Assembly: GCA_021203545.1 (NCBI GenBank)
Contig: JAJQAZ010000079.1
Location: 1 to 42,039 of the forward strand
DNA length: 42,039 nucleotides
Direction: 5' to 3'
Origin: Tannerellaceae bacterium
GTDB taxonomy: Bacteria; Bacteroidota; Bacteroidia; Bacteroidales; Tannerellaceae
Positions 22,726 to 30,401 of the stretch are shown one piece after another. The notes beneath the pieces are model-generated. The model saw only the letters and a program-made list of their open reading frames with translations. It did not search any database and was not told the origin of the DNA. The translations under genes were made by a program, and so were the position numbers. Each line of letters opens with the position of its first letter. Position 1 is the first letter of the stretch.

Positions 22726-23178
22726 TCAATCCAATGGCTGCCTTAACAACAAATATTCCAACGACGTATCCTGGTAAGGTTGCCCGTACTCGTTCAGGCT
22801 ACGCAATCCTCCGGCAACCACACGGAAATACTGTTTCTCACCTTCCGTTGCCGGGTCCAGTATCAACCGTTCTTCATCCCGTACATACGTACCTTCCTGA
22901 TAAAGATTCTCCCCCACCCGGTTCGTATACTCCATATACTCCTTATACGTACCGTCCGGAAACAATTCCAGTCTTATCTTAACGCCCATCTCCTCTTCGG
23001 CAGGCACCGGCATAATCCCTTCGTAAACCTCCTTTGCCTGAAACGAATCCACCTCGGCGACCATCTCCGGCGCTTCCAGCCCGGCTGTCTCCGTACTCTT
23101 CCGATGGTTACAGGCCACCAGGCCACACACCAAAGCCACACAGCCCAAAACAAACCCTATACAATTTCTTCTCATCAT
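22726..23178 (-). CDS. NlpE-like lipoprotein
   Basis: Small lipoprotein of 150 residues; lipobox GLVAC gives Cys23. The mature region (EVYEGIMPVPAEEEMGVKIRLELFPDGTYKEYMEY ... QEGTYVRDEERLIL) has the pattern of the NlpE N-terminal domain, a small barrel linked to copper and envelope stress sensing in other bacteria. The CxxC pair of E. coli NlpE is absent, so a redox or copper role is doubtful. It has no close partner genes; repeat cluster 2 lies beyond its stop. Confidence 0.7.
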   Translation of the reverse strand: MMRRNCIGFVLGCVALVCGLVACNHRKSTETAGLEAPEMVAEVDSFQAKEVYEGIMPVPAEEEMGVKIRLELFPDGTYKEYMEYTNRVGENLYQEGTYVRDEERLILDPATEGEKQYFRVVAGGLRSLNEYGQPYQDTSLEYLLLRQPLD

Positions 23179-23513
23179 ACTAAAACACTAAACAGATAAA
23201 ACATTCTTTGCCATACAACAAACCTATCCCGTCCGGTGTTCAAAACATTATTTTTTACACTTATAAAAGTCACAGATCACAACCCCGAAGCATAGCCGCA
23301 TAGCGGCGTACTGTTCATAACCCTGTGCGGATGGAATCATTAAACTACAAAGTGTAGGTTGTATCACTTCTCCCCACGTTCGCAAACTTTCTTCAGGCAC
23401 AGATTTAAATCTGCGCCAGCGATGGGATGGCCAGCGGTACGCAGCAGTACCAACGGTAAGCCAACAGACATCTCCATCCCCCCTTTAGGGGGTTAGGGGG
23501 TCGTTAGGGGTCG
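23179..23513. repeat. Gene-free gap with palindromic modules (cluster 3)
   Basis: About 335 bases without a gene. It holds a GCCGC-ATA-GCGGC hairpin (23296-23308), an inverted module E (23396-23417, GGCACAGATTTAAATCTGCG...) and a G/C palindrome CCCCCCTTTAGGGGG extended by GTTAGGGGG (23478-23500). It lies between the promoter side of the NlpE-like gene and the 3' end of the HTCS gene. Confidence 0.75.
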
Positions 23514-24791
23514 TTAGGAGGTAGTTTTCCCTTTCCGGTACTCCTTCGGCGGGGAGCCATACTGTTTGGCAAACTCGCGGTAGAAATAGGATTTGTTGGT
23601 AAAACCGGATTTGTACATGATCTCGGATACCGATAGCCGGGTAGTTACCAACTGCCGGGCAACATATTCGAGCCGGATAGAACGTACATACTCACTCGGT
23701 GTTTTACCGGTAATGTCTTTCAGTTTCCGGTACAGGGTAGCTTTGCTGATGCCCAGGGCTTCGGCTATTGAATTGGGATTAAGAGACTCGTCCTCCATAT
23801 TCCGTTCAATAAAGAGAATCACCTCCTGCCGGAACCATTCATCATCCTGATGGATAGAAAGGCCGTCTTTTACTACTATAGAAGAACGGCTGGAATTAAA
23901 ATACTCTTTCAGCATAGTATGCCGGTTCACCAGGTTCTCTACTGTAACCAATACATGCCGCGGGTGGAACGGCTTCGTAATATACAGATCGGCCCCATGC
24001 TGATAGGCACTGATATGATCGTCTACCGAAGTCCTGGCAGAGATATTAATCACAGGAATATGAGACGTACGGGGGTCTGACTTTAAGGTATCAATCAATC
24101 CGGTACCATCCAGATGAGGCATCAGGATATCACTGATAATAATATCCGGCATATTCTGTTCAATCTGTTCCAGCGCCTCTATGCCATCGCCGGCTTCGGT
24201 AATACGGTACCACGGACTTAATATATCCCGGAGCAATTCGCGGATGTTGCGTTCATCCTCGACAATCAGGATAGAAATATCCCGCTGTACCGGAGTTTCG
24301 CCCGCCAGCGAAGCCGGTAACGCCTCCACTGCTTCTTCCTGCGGCTCCTCCGTTGTACCTCGCTGCATCGGGGGAATAGTGACCTTAAACTCCACATATT
24401 CGCCCTGACGGCTGTTTACTTCAATATTCCCACCCAGTAATTCGGCAAGGCTTTTAGCAAGCCCCAGCCCTATACCCGTACTACGGCTACCCGCCAGCCG
24501 CGAAGAATCAAAAATACGGAACCGGTTAAAAATCTCCGACATCTGCCTTTCGGTAAGCCCTTTACCGGAGTTCCGGATGGTGAGGTAAAACCTGTCGTCC
24601 GCCTGCCATACCCGTACATGAATATACCCATTATCCGGCGTATATTTAAACGCATTCGATATCAGGTTAAAAACAATTTTTTCCAACGAATTCCGGTCGG
24701 TCAGTAAAGAAGATATATTCTCTTTTTCAATAATAAACTTAATCTTATTTTCACGGGCAATATCCGAATAGTTATCCACAATATAATCCAT
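23514..24791 (-). CDS. HTCS C-terminal half: HATPase, receiver, AraC HTH (frameshift fragment)
   Basis: Second half of a hybrid two-component system, 425 residues counted from an internal Met; it is the direct continuation of the gene to its right. It contains the histidine-kinase ATPase domain (N box NLISNAFKYTPDNG, G box GIGLGLAKSLAELLGG), a receiver domain (ILIVEDERN, phospho-acceptor Asp in IISDILMP, Lys in ITKPFHP) and a C-terminal AraC-type DNA-binding domain (ISKATLYRKLKDITGKTP; SGFTNKSYFYREFAKQYG). It would bind DNA at the PUL promoters when the sensor is engaged. Alone it lacks the sensor and His-box. Confidence 0.9.
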   Translation of the reverse strand: MDYIVDNYSDIARENKIKFIIEKENISSLLTDRNSLEKIVFNLISNAFKYTPDNGYIHVRVWQADDRFYLTIRNSGKGLTERQMSEIFNRFRIFDSSRLAGSRSTGIGLGLAKSLAELLGGNIEVNSRQGEYVEFKVTIPPMQRGTTEEPQEEAVEALPASLAGETPVQRDISILIVEDERNIRELLRDILSPWYRITEAGDGIEALEQIEQNMPDIIISDILMPHLDGTGLIDTLKSDPRTSHIPVINISARTSVDDHISAYQHGADLYITKPFHPRHVLVTVENLVNRHTMLKEYFNSSRSSIVVKDGLSIHQDDEWFRQEVILFIERNMEDESLNPNSIAEALGISKATLYRKLKDITGKTPSEYVRSIRLEYVARQLVTTRLSVSEIMYKSGFTNKSYFYREFAKQYGSPPKEYRKGKTTS

Positions 24792-24804
24792 CAGTAGCTT
24801 AATA

Positions 24805-27480
24805 TCAATACTTTCCGGATGCAGGGGGGGTATGTCCGGACTCTACCTTGCGGAATTCCATCAGTTCATTGATCAGCTTCTGCATACGGTCGGAATTATT
24901 CTTAATGATGCGGATGTAGTTGCGGGTATAGTTATCCAGGTCAGCCTTTTCAAGTAAATGTTGCGCCGGGCCATAGATGAGCGTGAGCGGAGTAAAAAAC
25001 TCATGCGCCACATTCGTAAAGAAATTGAGTTTGGACTCATGCATTTTCTGTTGGTTTTGCTTCTCTATATGTTCGAGCAATAACTGTCTGTTCAGCCGGA
25101 TACGGTTACGGATCACCAGATAAACGGTATAGGCCAGGGCAGCAAACAGAATGAAATAGATAACAAAGGCTATTGTACTAAGCCACCAGGGATGCGCCAC
25201 TACGATAAGCAGCGAGTAAATGCCGGAACCCCACACCCTGTCGCCGTTGGTAGCCCTTACCTGCAACGTATATTTTCCGGGCGGTAGCCTGGTAAATACA
25301 ACATGCGGGTTATTACCGTTGCGTATCCATTCATCGGAAAAGTTAAGCAGGCGGTAATCATACTCACAATTCTCATTATTAATAAAATCCTGCGCAATAA
25401 ACGTAAATGTTACATATGTCTCATCGTAGGCCAGCTTTAAAACACCGTCGCGGATACGGGTGGCCGTATGCTGGGGGGTATTATAAATACGTAAATGTTC
25501 AAGCCGCACATCCGGGTCGAAGGTGCGCAGGTAAATTTGTCCGGGATGAAAAAAACTGAACCCGCTTACCCCTCCGAAATAAAAAGTATCATCCTCGTCG
25601 CTGAAATAGGCACCGTCCGAAAATTCATCATTCTGCAGGCCATCTTTAGCAGAGTAATTCACCACCTGCTGCCCCGGTCCGATATGGGCAAGCCCCTGGT
25701 TGGTACTTACCCAAACATCGCCGCCGGAAACAGACAGGATACCATGTATAGTTGTATTGGGCAACCCCTGCTCTCCGGTATACTCCGTAAGCCTGTAACC
25801 CTCCCCTTCCTGTACCAGCAGATTGAGCCCGTAACTGGTACCGATCCACAGCCCGGCCTCATCCATCGTAAGCGACAACACATCGTTGCTGGTCAGGGAT
25901 AACGAAGGGTCAATCTCCTCCAGGCTTTCAATCCGGTTGGTCCGTTTATCCAGCCGGCTGATACTTCCGCCACGGGTACCCAGCCACAATTCATCCTCCG
26001 TAAAGCCAGGCACAATAGAATATATCACATTATTATTCAGCGTCTGCACATCACCAAACGAAGCAAACTGTTCCACCTCCTGCACTTCATAGGTAGCTCC
26101 TCTTTTTTGCAAAGCTACTTTAACCAGTCCGAAACCGGAAGTTCCCAGCAACAACAAGCTATCTTTATTAGTAAAACAGATACTATATACAGCTTTAAAG
26201 TACGGACTTTGCTCCGGGAAAGAGAGCGTAACCGGACGGCTGCTGTTTTTATACAAGATATTCAACCCGGCAGCCTCCGTACCAATAAAAATATCACCGG
26301 CCTGGTTGCTGCGGATAGCATATACGGAATTAGATAACAGTCCGTCGTGCACAGTATAGGTACGCACCGTTTGCCGGACCTCTTTATCAAACACCCGTAT
26401 GCCCTCCCCCTTCGTACCCACCAGCAATTGTTGCCCTTCGCCGGGGCAAAAAGCCCTGACCGGATGATTGGTTGTAACCGTATGGAAGGGTGAATTATGC
26501 TCATACACCTTCAGTAGCCCCTGTCCGTCGGTACCTATCCAGAGAATATCCTGACTACCCCGGTAAAGAGAGAAAATAGAAATATAAGCCGGAATACCAT
26601 CAACCGGTAGAAACTCCCGGCTATGCATATCGTACACCACGCAACCCCCATCGTAATAACTGATCAGCAAACGGTCCCCATGATACAAAATACAGGATAC
26701 TGAGCGTGCCGGGTCTATATTAATCCCGGTAGGATACAGGTTTTTATCGTCCAGCAACTTCAGGTAATTCCCATAATCAAGAATCACCATCCCATTAGAA
26801 AAGAAAATACTGTTCACAGAGTTATCCGGTTCTATCAGATGCGGATTCACAAAAGAAAGCCGGTTGGTTTGCGGTTCATACGCAATCCGGTACTGTTCAA
26901 GCCGTCCGCTTTCGTACAATAGCCATACCTGGTCGGTACTGTCTACAACAAAATCCCTTACTTCTCCTTCCGGCAGGAATACCGCAAGAGATTGAAACAG
27001 GTGTGTTTCGTCATTAAAAAAGAAAAACCCCTGTTGCTTCACATAGCAGACAATCTGCCCCTGGCGGGTAAGCCCTATTATATACGAACGTTCTTCTTTA
27101 GGGACCTCCTGTTCCGTACCCGGAAAATAATTCGTAAACTGTTGCCGGGACTCATCCCAGAGATTCACCCCATAATCAGTAGATATCCAGATCCGCCCGG
27201 GCGATTGTTTAAAAATCTGGCGGATCACATTATTACTAATAAAAGAAGTACCGTTCCGGTTATAACGATGTACCTGGAAATCGCGTCCGTTATACACATT
27301 CAGGCCATCCCACGTACCCACCCAAAGAGTATGATCCGAATCCTCGAAAATACAATTAATGGAGTTGTTAGATAATCCGTCCGCATTGGTAAGCTGTTTT
27401 ACTACATTCTGTGAAAAGCCTCCAACAGGCATAACCAGAGAACAAAGGATACTATAAAATAGAGTTTTCATCGTCTTCAT
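24805..27480 (-). CDS. HTCS N-terminal half: periplasmic two-propeller sensor, Y_Y_Y, TM, HisKA (frameshift fragment)
   Basis: Sensor half of the PUL regulator, 891 residues. A signal peptide (about 1-23) is followed by two-component regulator propeller repeats (for example LTNADGLSNNSINCIFED, DHTLWVGTWDGLNVY, ELWLGTRGGSISRLDK) across residues 25-680, a Y_Y_Y domain (YDYRLLNFSDEWIRNG), one membrane helix (about 765-790) and the phospho-acceptor box FFTNVAHEFFTPLTLI. The protein ends abnormally after HTPPASGKY because a G7 run (24824-24830) is one base too long; with G6 the frame joins the next fragment as HTPLHPESIDIKLLMDY. Start may be 27480 or 27471. Divergent from the GH130 operon it should control. 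Confidence 0.92.
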   Translation of the reverse strand: MKTMKTLFYSILCSLVMPVGGFSQNVVKQLTNADGLSNNSINCIFEDSDHTLWVGTWDGLNVYNGRDFQVHRYNRNGTSFISNNVIRQIFKQSPGRIWISTDYGVNLWDESRQQFTNYFPGTEQEVPKEERSYIIGLTRQGQIVCYVKQQGFFFFNDETHLFQSLAVFLPEGEVRDFVVDSTDQVWLLYESGRLEQYRIAYEPQTNRLSFVNPHLIEPDNSVNSIFFSNGMVILDYGNYLKLLDDKNLYPTGINIDPARSVSCILYHGDRLLISYYDGGCVVYDMHSREFLPVDGIPAYISIFSLYRGSQDILWIGTDGQGLLKVYEHNSPFHTVTTNHPVRAFCPGEGQQLLVGTKGEGIRVFDKEVRQTVRTYTVHDGLLSNSVYAIRSNQAGDIFIGTEAAGLNILYKNSSRPVTLSFPEQSPYFKAVYSICFTNKDSLLLLGTSGFGLVKVALQKRGATYEVQEVEQFASFGDVQTLNNNVIYSIVPGFTEDELWLGTRGGSISRLDKRTNRIESLEEIDPSLSLTSNDVLSLTMDEAGLWIGTSYGLNLLVQEGEGYRLTEYTGEQGLPNTTIHGILSVSGGDVWVSTNQGLAHIGPGQQVVNYSAKDGLQNDEFSDGAYFSDEDDTFYFGGVSGFSFFHPGQIYLRTFDPDVRLEHLRIYNTPQHTATRIRDGVLKLAYDETYVTFTFIAQDFINNENCEYDYRLLNFSDEWIRNGNNPHVVFTRLPPGKYTLQVRATNGDRVWGSGIYSLLIVVAHPWWLSTIAFVIYFILFAALAYTVYLVIRNRIRLNRQLLLEHIEKQNQQKMHESKLNFFTNVAHEFFTPLTLIYGPAQHLLEKADLDNYTRNYIRIIKNNSDRMQKLINELMEFRKVESGHTPPASGKY

Positions 27481-27483
27481 ATC

Positions 27484-27491
27484 ACAAATAT
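27484..27491 (-). promoter_or_regulatory. Candidate -7 box TATATTTG just before the HTCS start
   Basis: On the minus strand TATATTTG matches the -7 consensus but ends only 4 bases before ATG 27480. If used, transcription would begin at or inside that ATG and favour the second Met at 27471. Confidence 0.3.
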
Positions 27492-27550
27492 ACTACCATA
27501 AAGATACGAAAAATGTTTGTTAATATGTTGTAAAGCATCCGTATACCTTT

Positions 27551-27568
27551 TTGAGAATATAGTATACT
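27551..27568 (+). promoter_or_regulatory. 18-base element, copy 1 (candidate HTCS site)
   Basis: TTGAGAATATAGTATACT, with palindromic core AGTATACT, lies about 70 bases upstream of the HTCS start. An identical copy lies at 27995-28012 before the GH130 gene. A TACTTTTG (-7-like) overlaps its right end at 27565-27572. Confidence 0.5.
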
Positions 27569-27994
27569 TTTGCGGCACTGTGGAAGAATAGTTGTAAATT
27601 TTTTTGTTGGCTTTTTTGCTGGCGCAGATTTACATCTGTGCCTCTTTAGAATCGGTCAGAGTAGCATCCTCGCCAATGTCGAGGGCTTAAGCGTTTTTGT
27701 TTCTTTTTTTTTGGACGGAGGGGATTTGCAATCCCCGACAAATAGGTCTTAGGATTTATAATCCTTATTATTAACACATATGATGTATAAATGGGATTGC
27801 AAATCCCGGTGATCCAAACTCTTTGAATCGTTCGGCATAGTGTCCTCGCTATGTCGCTAAAATAAGTGAAGCTCCTGCTTCACATGAGGCTGGAGCCTCA
27901 CTTTTTTAAACGACGTAGCGAAGACGCTACGCCGAACGAGGGGATATGTACACCTTTCAACCCTAAACATGTTATAAAACACCACTATACTCAA
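27569..27994. repeat. Palindromic repeat mosaic (cluster 4) in the HTCS-GH130 gap
   Basis: Non-coding stretch of about 425 bases with module E (27621-27642), a degenerate A-like piece (27663-27683), module D (27713-27742, GGGGATTTGCAATCCCC) and its partner (27793-27808), module A (27830-27856), module B with GTGAAGC/GCTTCAC and GAGGCT/AGCCTC hairpins (27866-27901) and an inverted A (27911-27937). It is bounded on both sides by the identical 18-base TTGAGAATATAGTATACT element. Confidence 0.8.
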
Positions 27995-28012
27995 TTGAGA
28001 ATATAGTATACT
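27984..28012 (+). promoter_or_regulatory. 18-base element copy 2 within a dyad upstream of GH130 (candidate HTCS operator)
   Basis: The second TTGAGAATATAGTATACT (27995-28012) overlaps a near-perfect dyad at 27984-28007: ACTATA and TATAGT arms around the palindrome CTCAATTGAG. It ends about 20 bases upstream of a TAGATTTG -7 box, the place expected for an activator next to the -33 region. Confidence 0.55.
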
Positions 28013-28032
28013 CTTTCCGCTTGCCATACACA

Positions 28033-28040
28033 TAGATTTG
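28033..28040 (+). promoter_or_regulatory. Putative -7 box TAGATTTG of the GH130 operon
   Basis: Exact TAnnTTTG match with an ATG 37 bases further on at 28077. No clear TTTG -33 box lies upstream, which fits an activator-dependent promoter. Confidence 0.5.
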
Positions 28041-28076
28041 TGTTAAGAAAGCCACACAGGCTAATTAATTTAAATC

Positions 28077-29132
28077 ATGAAGAATATGGATATAGCAAAA
28101 CGATTTCAACAAAACCCCTTGTTAAAACCTTCGGACCTCAAACCCGGTATACAAGGTATGGAAATAACCTGCCTGTTGAATCCCGGGGTGTTTCGTTACC
28201 AGGGTAAAACGTGGTTATTGCTGCGCGTAGCCGAACGTCCCGCACAGCAGGAAGGAGTAATCAGTTTCCCCGTATACGATCCGGACGGACACATTAAAGT
28301 ACTCTCTTTCGACAAAAACGATCCGCAACTCGATGCTTCGGACCCGCGTGTGATTGGATACAAAGGGAAAAACTACCTCACCACTATGTCGTACCTGCGG
28401 TTGGTATCGAGCGAAGACGGTATACATTTTAAAGAAGAAAGCGAATTTCCTCCTATCTTTGGAGAGGGAGAACTGGAATCATTCGGAATTGAAGATTGCC
28501 GCGTAGCGACAACCGCCGACGGGTATTTTCTCACCTTCACCGAAGTATCGCCCGTAGGGGTAGGGGTAGGATTGATGCACACCACCGACTGGAAAAACTT
28601 CACCCGCCACGGCATGATCTTCCCCCCCCCGCACAATAAAGATTGCGCGCTGTTCGAAGAAAAAATAAACGGCCGCTACTATGCCCTGCACCGCCCAAGC
28701 AGTCCGGAACTGGGAGGCAACTACATCTGGCTGGCACAATCGCCCGACCGCCTGCATTGGGGTAAACACACCTGCATCGCCACTACCCGCGAAGGATCAT
28801 GGGATTGCGCCCGCGTAGGAGCCGGAGCCGCTCCTATCCGTACCGATGCCGGCTGGCTGGAGATATACCACGGGGCCGACTACAACCACCGCTATTGCCT
28901 TGGGGCTCTCCTGCTCGATCTCAACGATCCCTCCCGGGTGCTGGCACGCAGCGTGGAACCCATCATGGAACCCATTGCCCCGTACGAGCAGACCGGATTC
29001 TTTGGCAACGTGGTATTTACCAACGGCCACCTGGTGGAAGGCGATACCATTAAGATGTATTACGGAGCAAGCGACGAAGTAATCTGCGGAGCCGAATTTT
29101 CCATTGCGGAAATACTGGAAAGTCTAAAATAA
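28077..29132 (+). CDS. GH130 beta-mannoside phosphorylase or beta-1,2-mannosidase
   Basis: Five-bladed beta-propeller enzyme of 351 residues from family GH130, which phosphorolyses or hydrolyses beta-mannosidic linkages. Visible family blocks: LLRVAERP, the catalytic-acid motif ESFGIEDCRV (Asp140), KDCALFEEKINGRYYALHRP and LEIYHGADYNHRYCLGALLLDL. No signal peptide, so it is cytoplasmic and probably handles oligosaccharides brought in by the MFS transporter coded next. The family usually has DPR where this protein has Asp140-Cys141-Arg142. Whether it is a phosphorylase or a hydrolase needs phosphate-site residues that I cannot align here. First gene of the PUL. Confidence 0.9.
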   Translation: MKNMDIAKRFQQNPLLKPSDLKPGIQGMEITCLLNPGVFRYQGKTWLLLRVAERPAQQEGVISFPVYDPDGHIKVLSFDKNDPQLDASDPRVIGYKGKNYLTTMSYLRLVSSEDGIHFKEESEFPPIFGEGELESFGIEDCRVATTADGYFLTFTEVSPVGVGVGLMHTTDWKNFTRHGMIFPPPHNKDCALFEEKINGRYYALHRPSSPELGGNYIWLAQSPDRLHWGKHTCIATTREGSWDCARVGAGAAPIRTDAGWLEIYHGADYNHRYCLGALLLDLNDPSRVLARSVEPIMEPIAPYEQTGFFGNVVFTNGHLVEGDTIKMYYGASDEVICGAEFSIAEILESLK

Positions 29133-29202
29133 CAGGATTAAAACTCTGAAATGAACAAACTAAAAAAAAGAATATCTGTTCTTTAAGCAGCAGGAGCCCA
29201 AT

Positions 29203-30378
29203 ATGAAAACACTGCTACTCACCAACATGCTGTATGCGTTGGTACTACCGGTAGTAGAAATCTTTGTAGGGGATTATGTGATGCGCAACACAAGCGACCC
29301 GGTCTCGGTGGCCTTTTACCAGCTTTTCATGTACATTGGCATCGCAGCCACTTCGTTCCTGAACGGATACCTGTTGCGGCATATCAATGTAAAATACCTC
29401 TATGCAGGGGGCATCCTGGTAAGTGGTATATCCATGTTTGCCATGATGTCGGTCCAATCCCTCGGATTCACCGAACTCGGCATTGCCGGCTTTGCTATGG
29501 GAGCCGCCTCGGGTTTCTTCTGGACCAACCGTTACCTGCTTACGCTCAACAATACCACCGACAGCAACCGCAATTACTTCTTCGGGCTGGAGTCGTTCTT
29601 CTTCTCCATTGCATCCATTACCGTACCATTGATAATCGGTGCATTCCTCGGAACGGTAGACGGCAGCCGGATATTTGGTATTACGATCCACATCAACCTG
29701 GCGTACCAGTTGGTGACTGTAGCAGTCATGATCCTTACCATTTTTGCCTGTATCGTATTGTGGAAAGGCAACTTCAGCAATCCGGTACAAAAAGATTTCC
29801 TTTATTTCCGGTTTACGGTACTTTGGCGTAAGATGCTGGTATTATCCGGATTAAAAGGCATGGTACAGGGATTCCTGGTAACAGCACCGGCCATCCTGGT
29901 ACTCAAACTGGTGGGCGACGAAGGTACACTGGGACTCATACAGGGAATAAGCGGAGCACTCACGGCCATACTGGTGTACGTATTGGGGCGGATAGCCAAA
30001 CCGGAAGACAGATTGAAAATATTTGTATCCGGACTCATCATTTTCTGCCTCGGAACTGTTTTTAATGGTATCCTGTTCTCTGCAACAGGCGTAATCGTCT
30101 TCGTGCTTTGCAAAGTAATATTCCAGCCCCTGTTCGACCTGGCTTACTTTCCTATCATGATGCAAACCATTGACGCAGTGGCAAAAATAGAAAAACGAAA
30201 CGAATATACGTATATCCTTAGTCACGAGTTCAGCCTCTTTCTGGGACGTGCCTTCGGACTCCTCCTGCTTATAGCACTTGCCTATGGGGTTTCCGAAGAT
30301 TTTGCACTGAAATATGCACTGATTATGGTAGGTACACTGCAACTGGCAGCCTATCCGTTAGCAAAAAAACATTATTAA
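29203..30378 (+). CDS. MFS sugar transporter of the GH130 operon
   Basis: Inner-membrane permease of 391 residues as read, with about 11-12 hydrophobic helices (for example VAFYQLFMYIGIAATSFLNGYLL and YFFGLESFFFSIASITVPLIIGAFLG). By position it moves mannosyl-oligosaccharides into the cytoplasm for GH130. The N-terminus may be incomplete. An upstream ATG at 29150 codes MNKLKKRISVL and hits a stop, and one fewer T at about 29181-29184 would join it in frame as VLKQQEPNMKTLLLTN, a plausible cytoplasmic start. The stretch 29164-29202 is open in this frame without an ATG. Confidence 0.85.
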   Translation: MKTLLLTNMLYALVLPVVEIFVGDYVMRNTSDPVSVAFYQLFMYIGIAATSFLNGYLLRHINVKYLYAGGILVSGISMFAMMSVQSLGFTELGIAGFAMGAASGFFWTNRYLLTLNNTTDSNRNYFFGLESFFFSIASITVPLIIGAFLGTVDGSRIFGITIHINLAYQLVTVAVMILTIFACIVLWKGNFSNPVQKDFLYFRFTVLWRKMLVLSGLKGMVQGFLVTAPAILVLKLVGDEGTLGLIQGISGALTAILVYVLGRIAKPEDRLKIFVSGLIIFCLGTVFNGILFSATGVIVFVLCKVIFQPLFDLAYFPIMMQTIDAVAKIEKRNEYTYILSHEFSLFLGRAFGLLLLIALAYGVSEDFALKYALIMVGTLQLAAYPLAKKHY

Positions 30379-30401
30379 ACAAACCTCTTCTATAAACAAA
30401 C

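Noticed and set aside
24791-24830. Programmed frameshift making two proteins from the HTCS gene
   Set aside because: There is a G run but no recognisable stimulatory structure, and HTCS proteins are normally continuous. A length error or slippage is simpler.
28621-28632. C9 run as a frameshift in GH130
   Set aside because: The frame passes through it intact as FPPPHNKD, matching the family.
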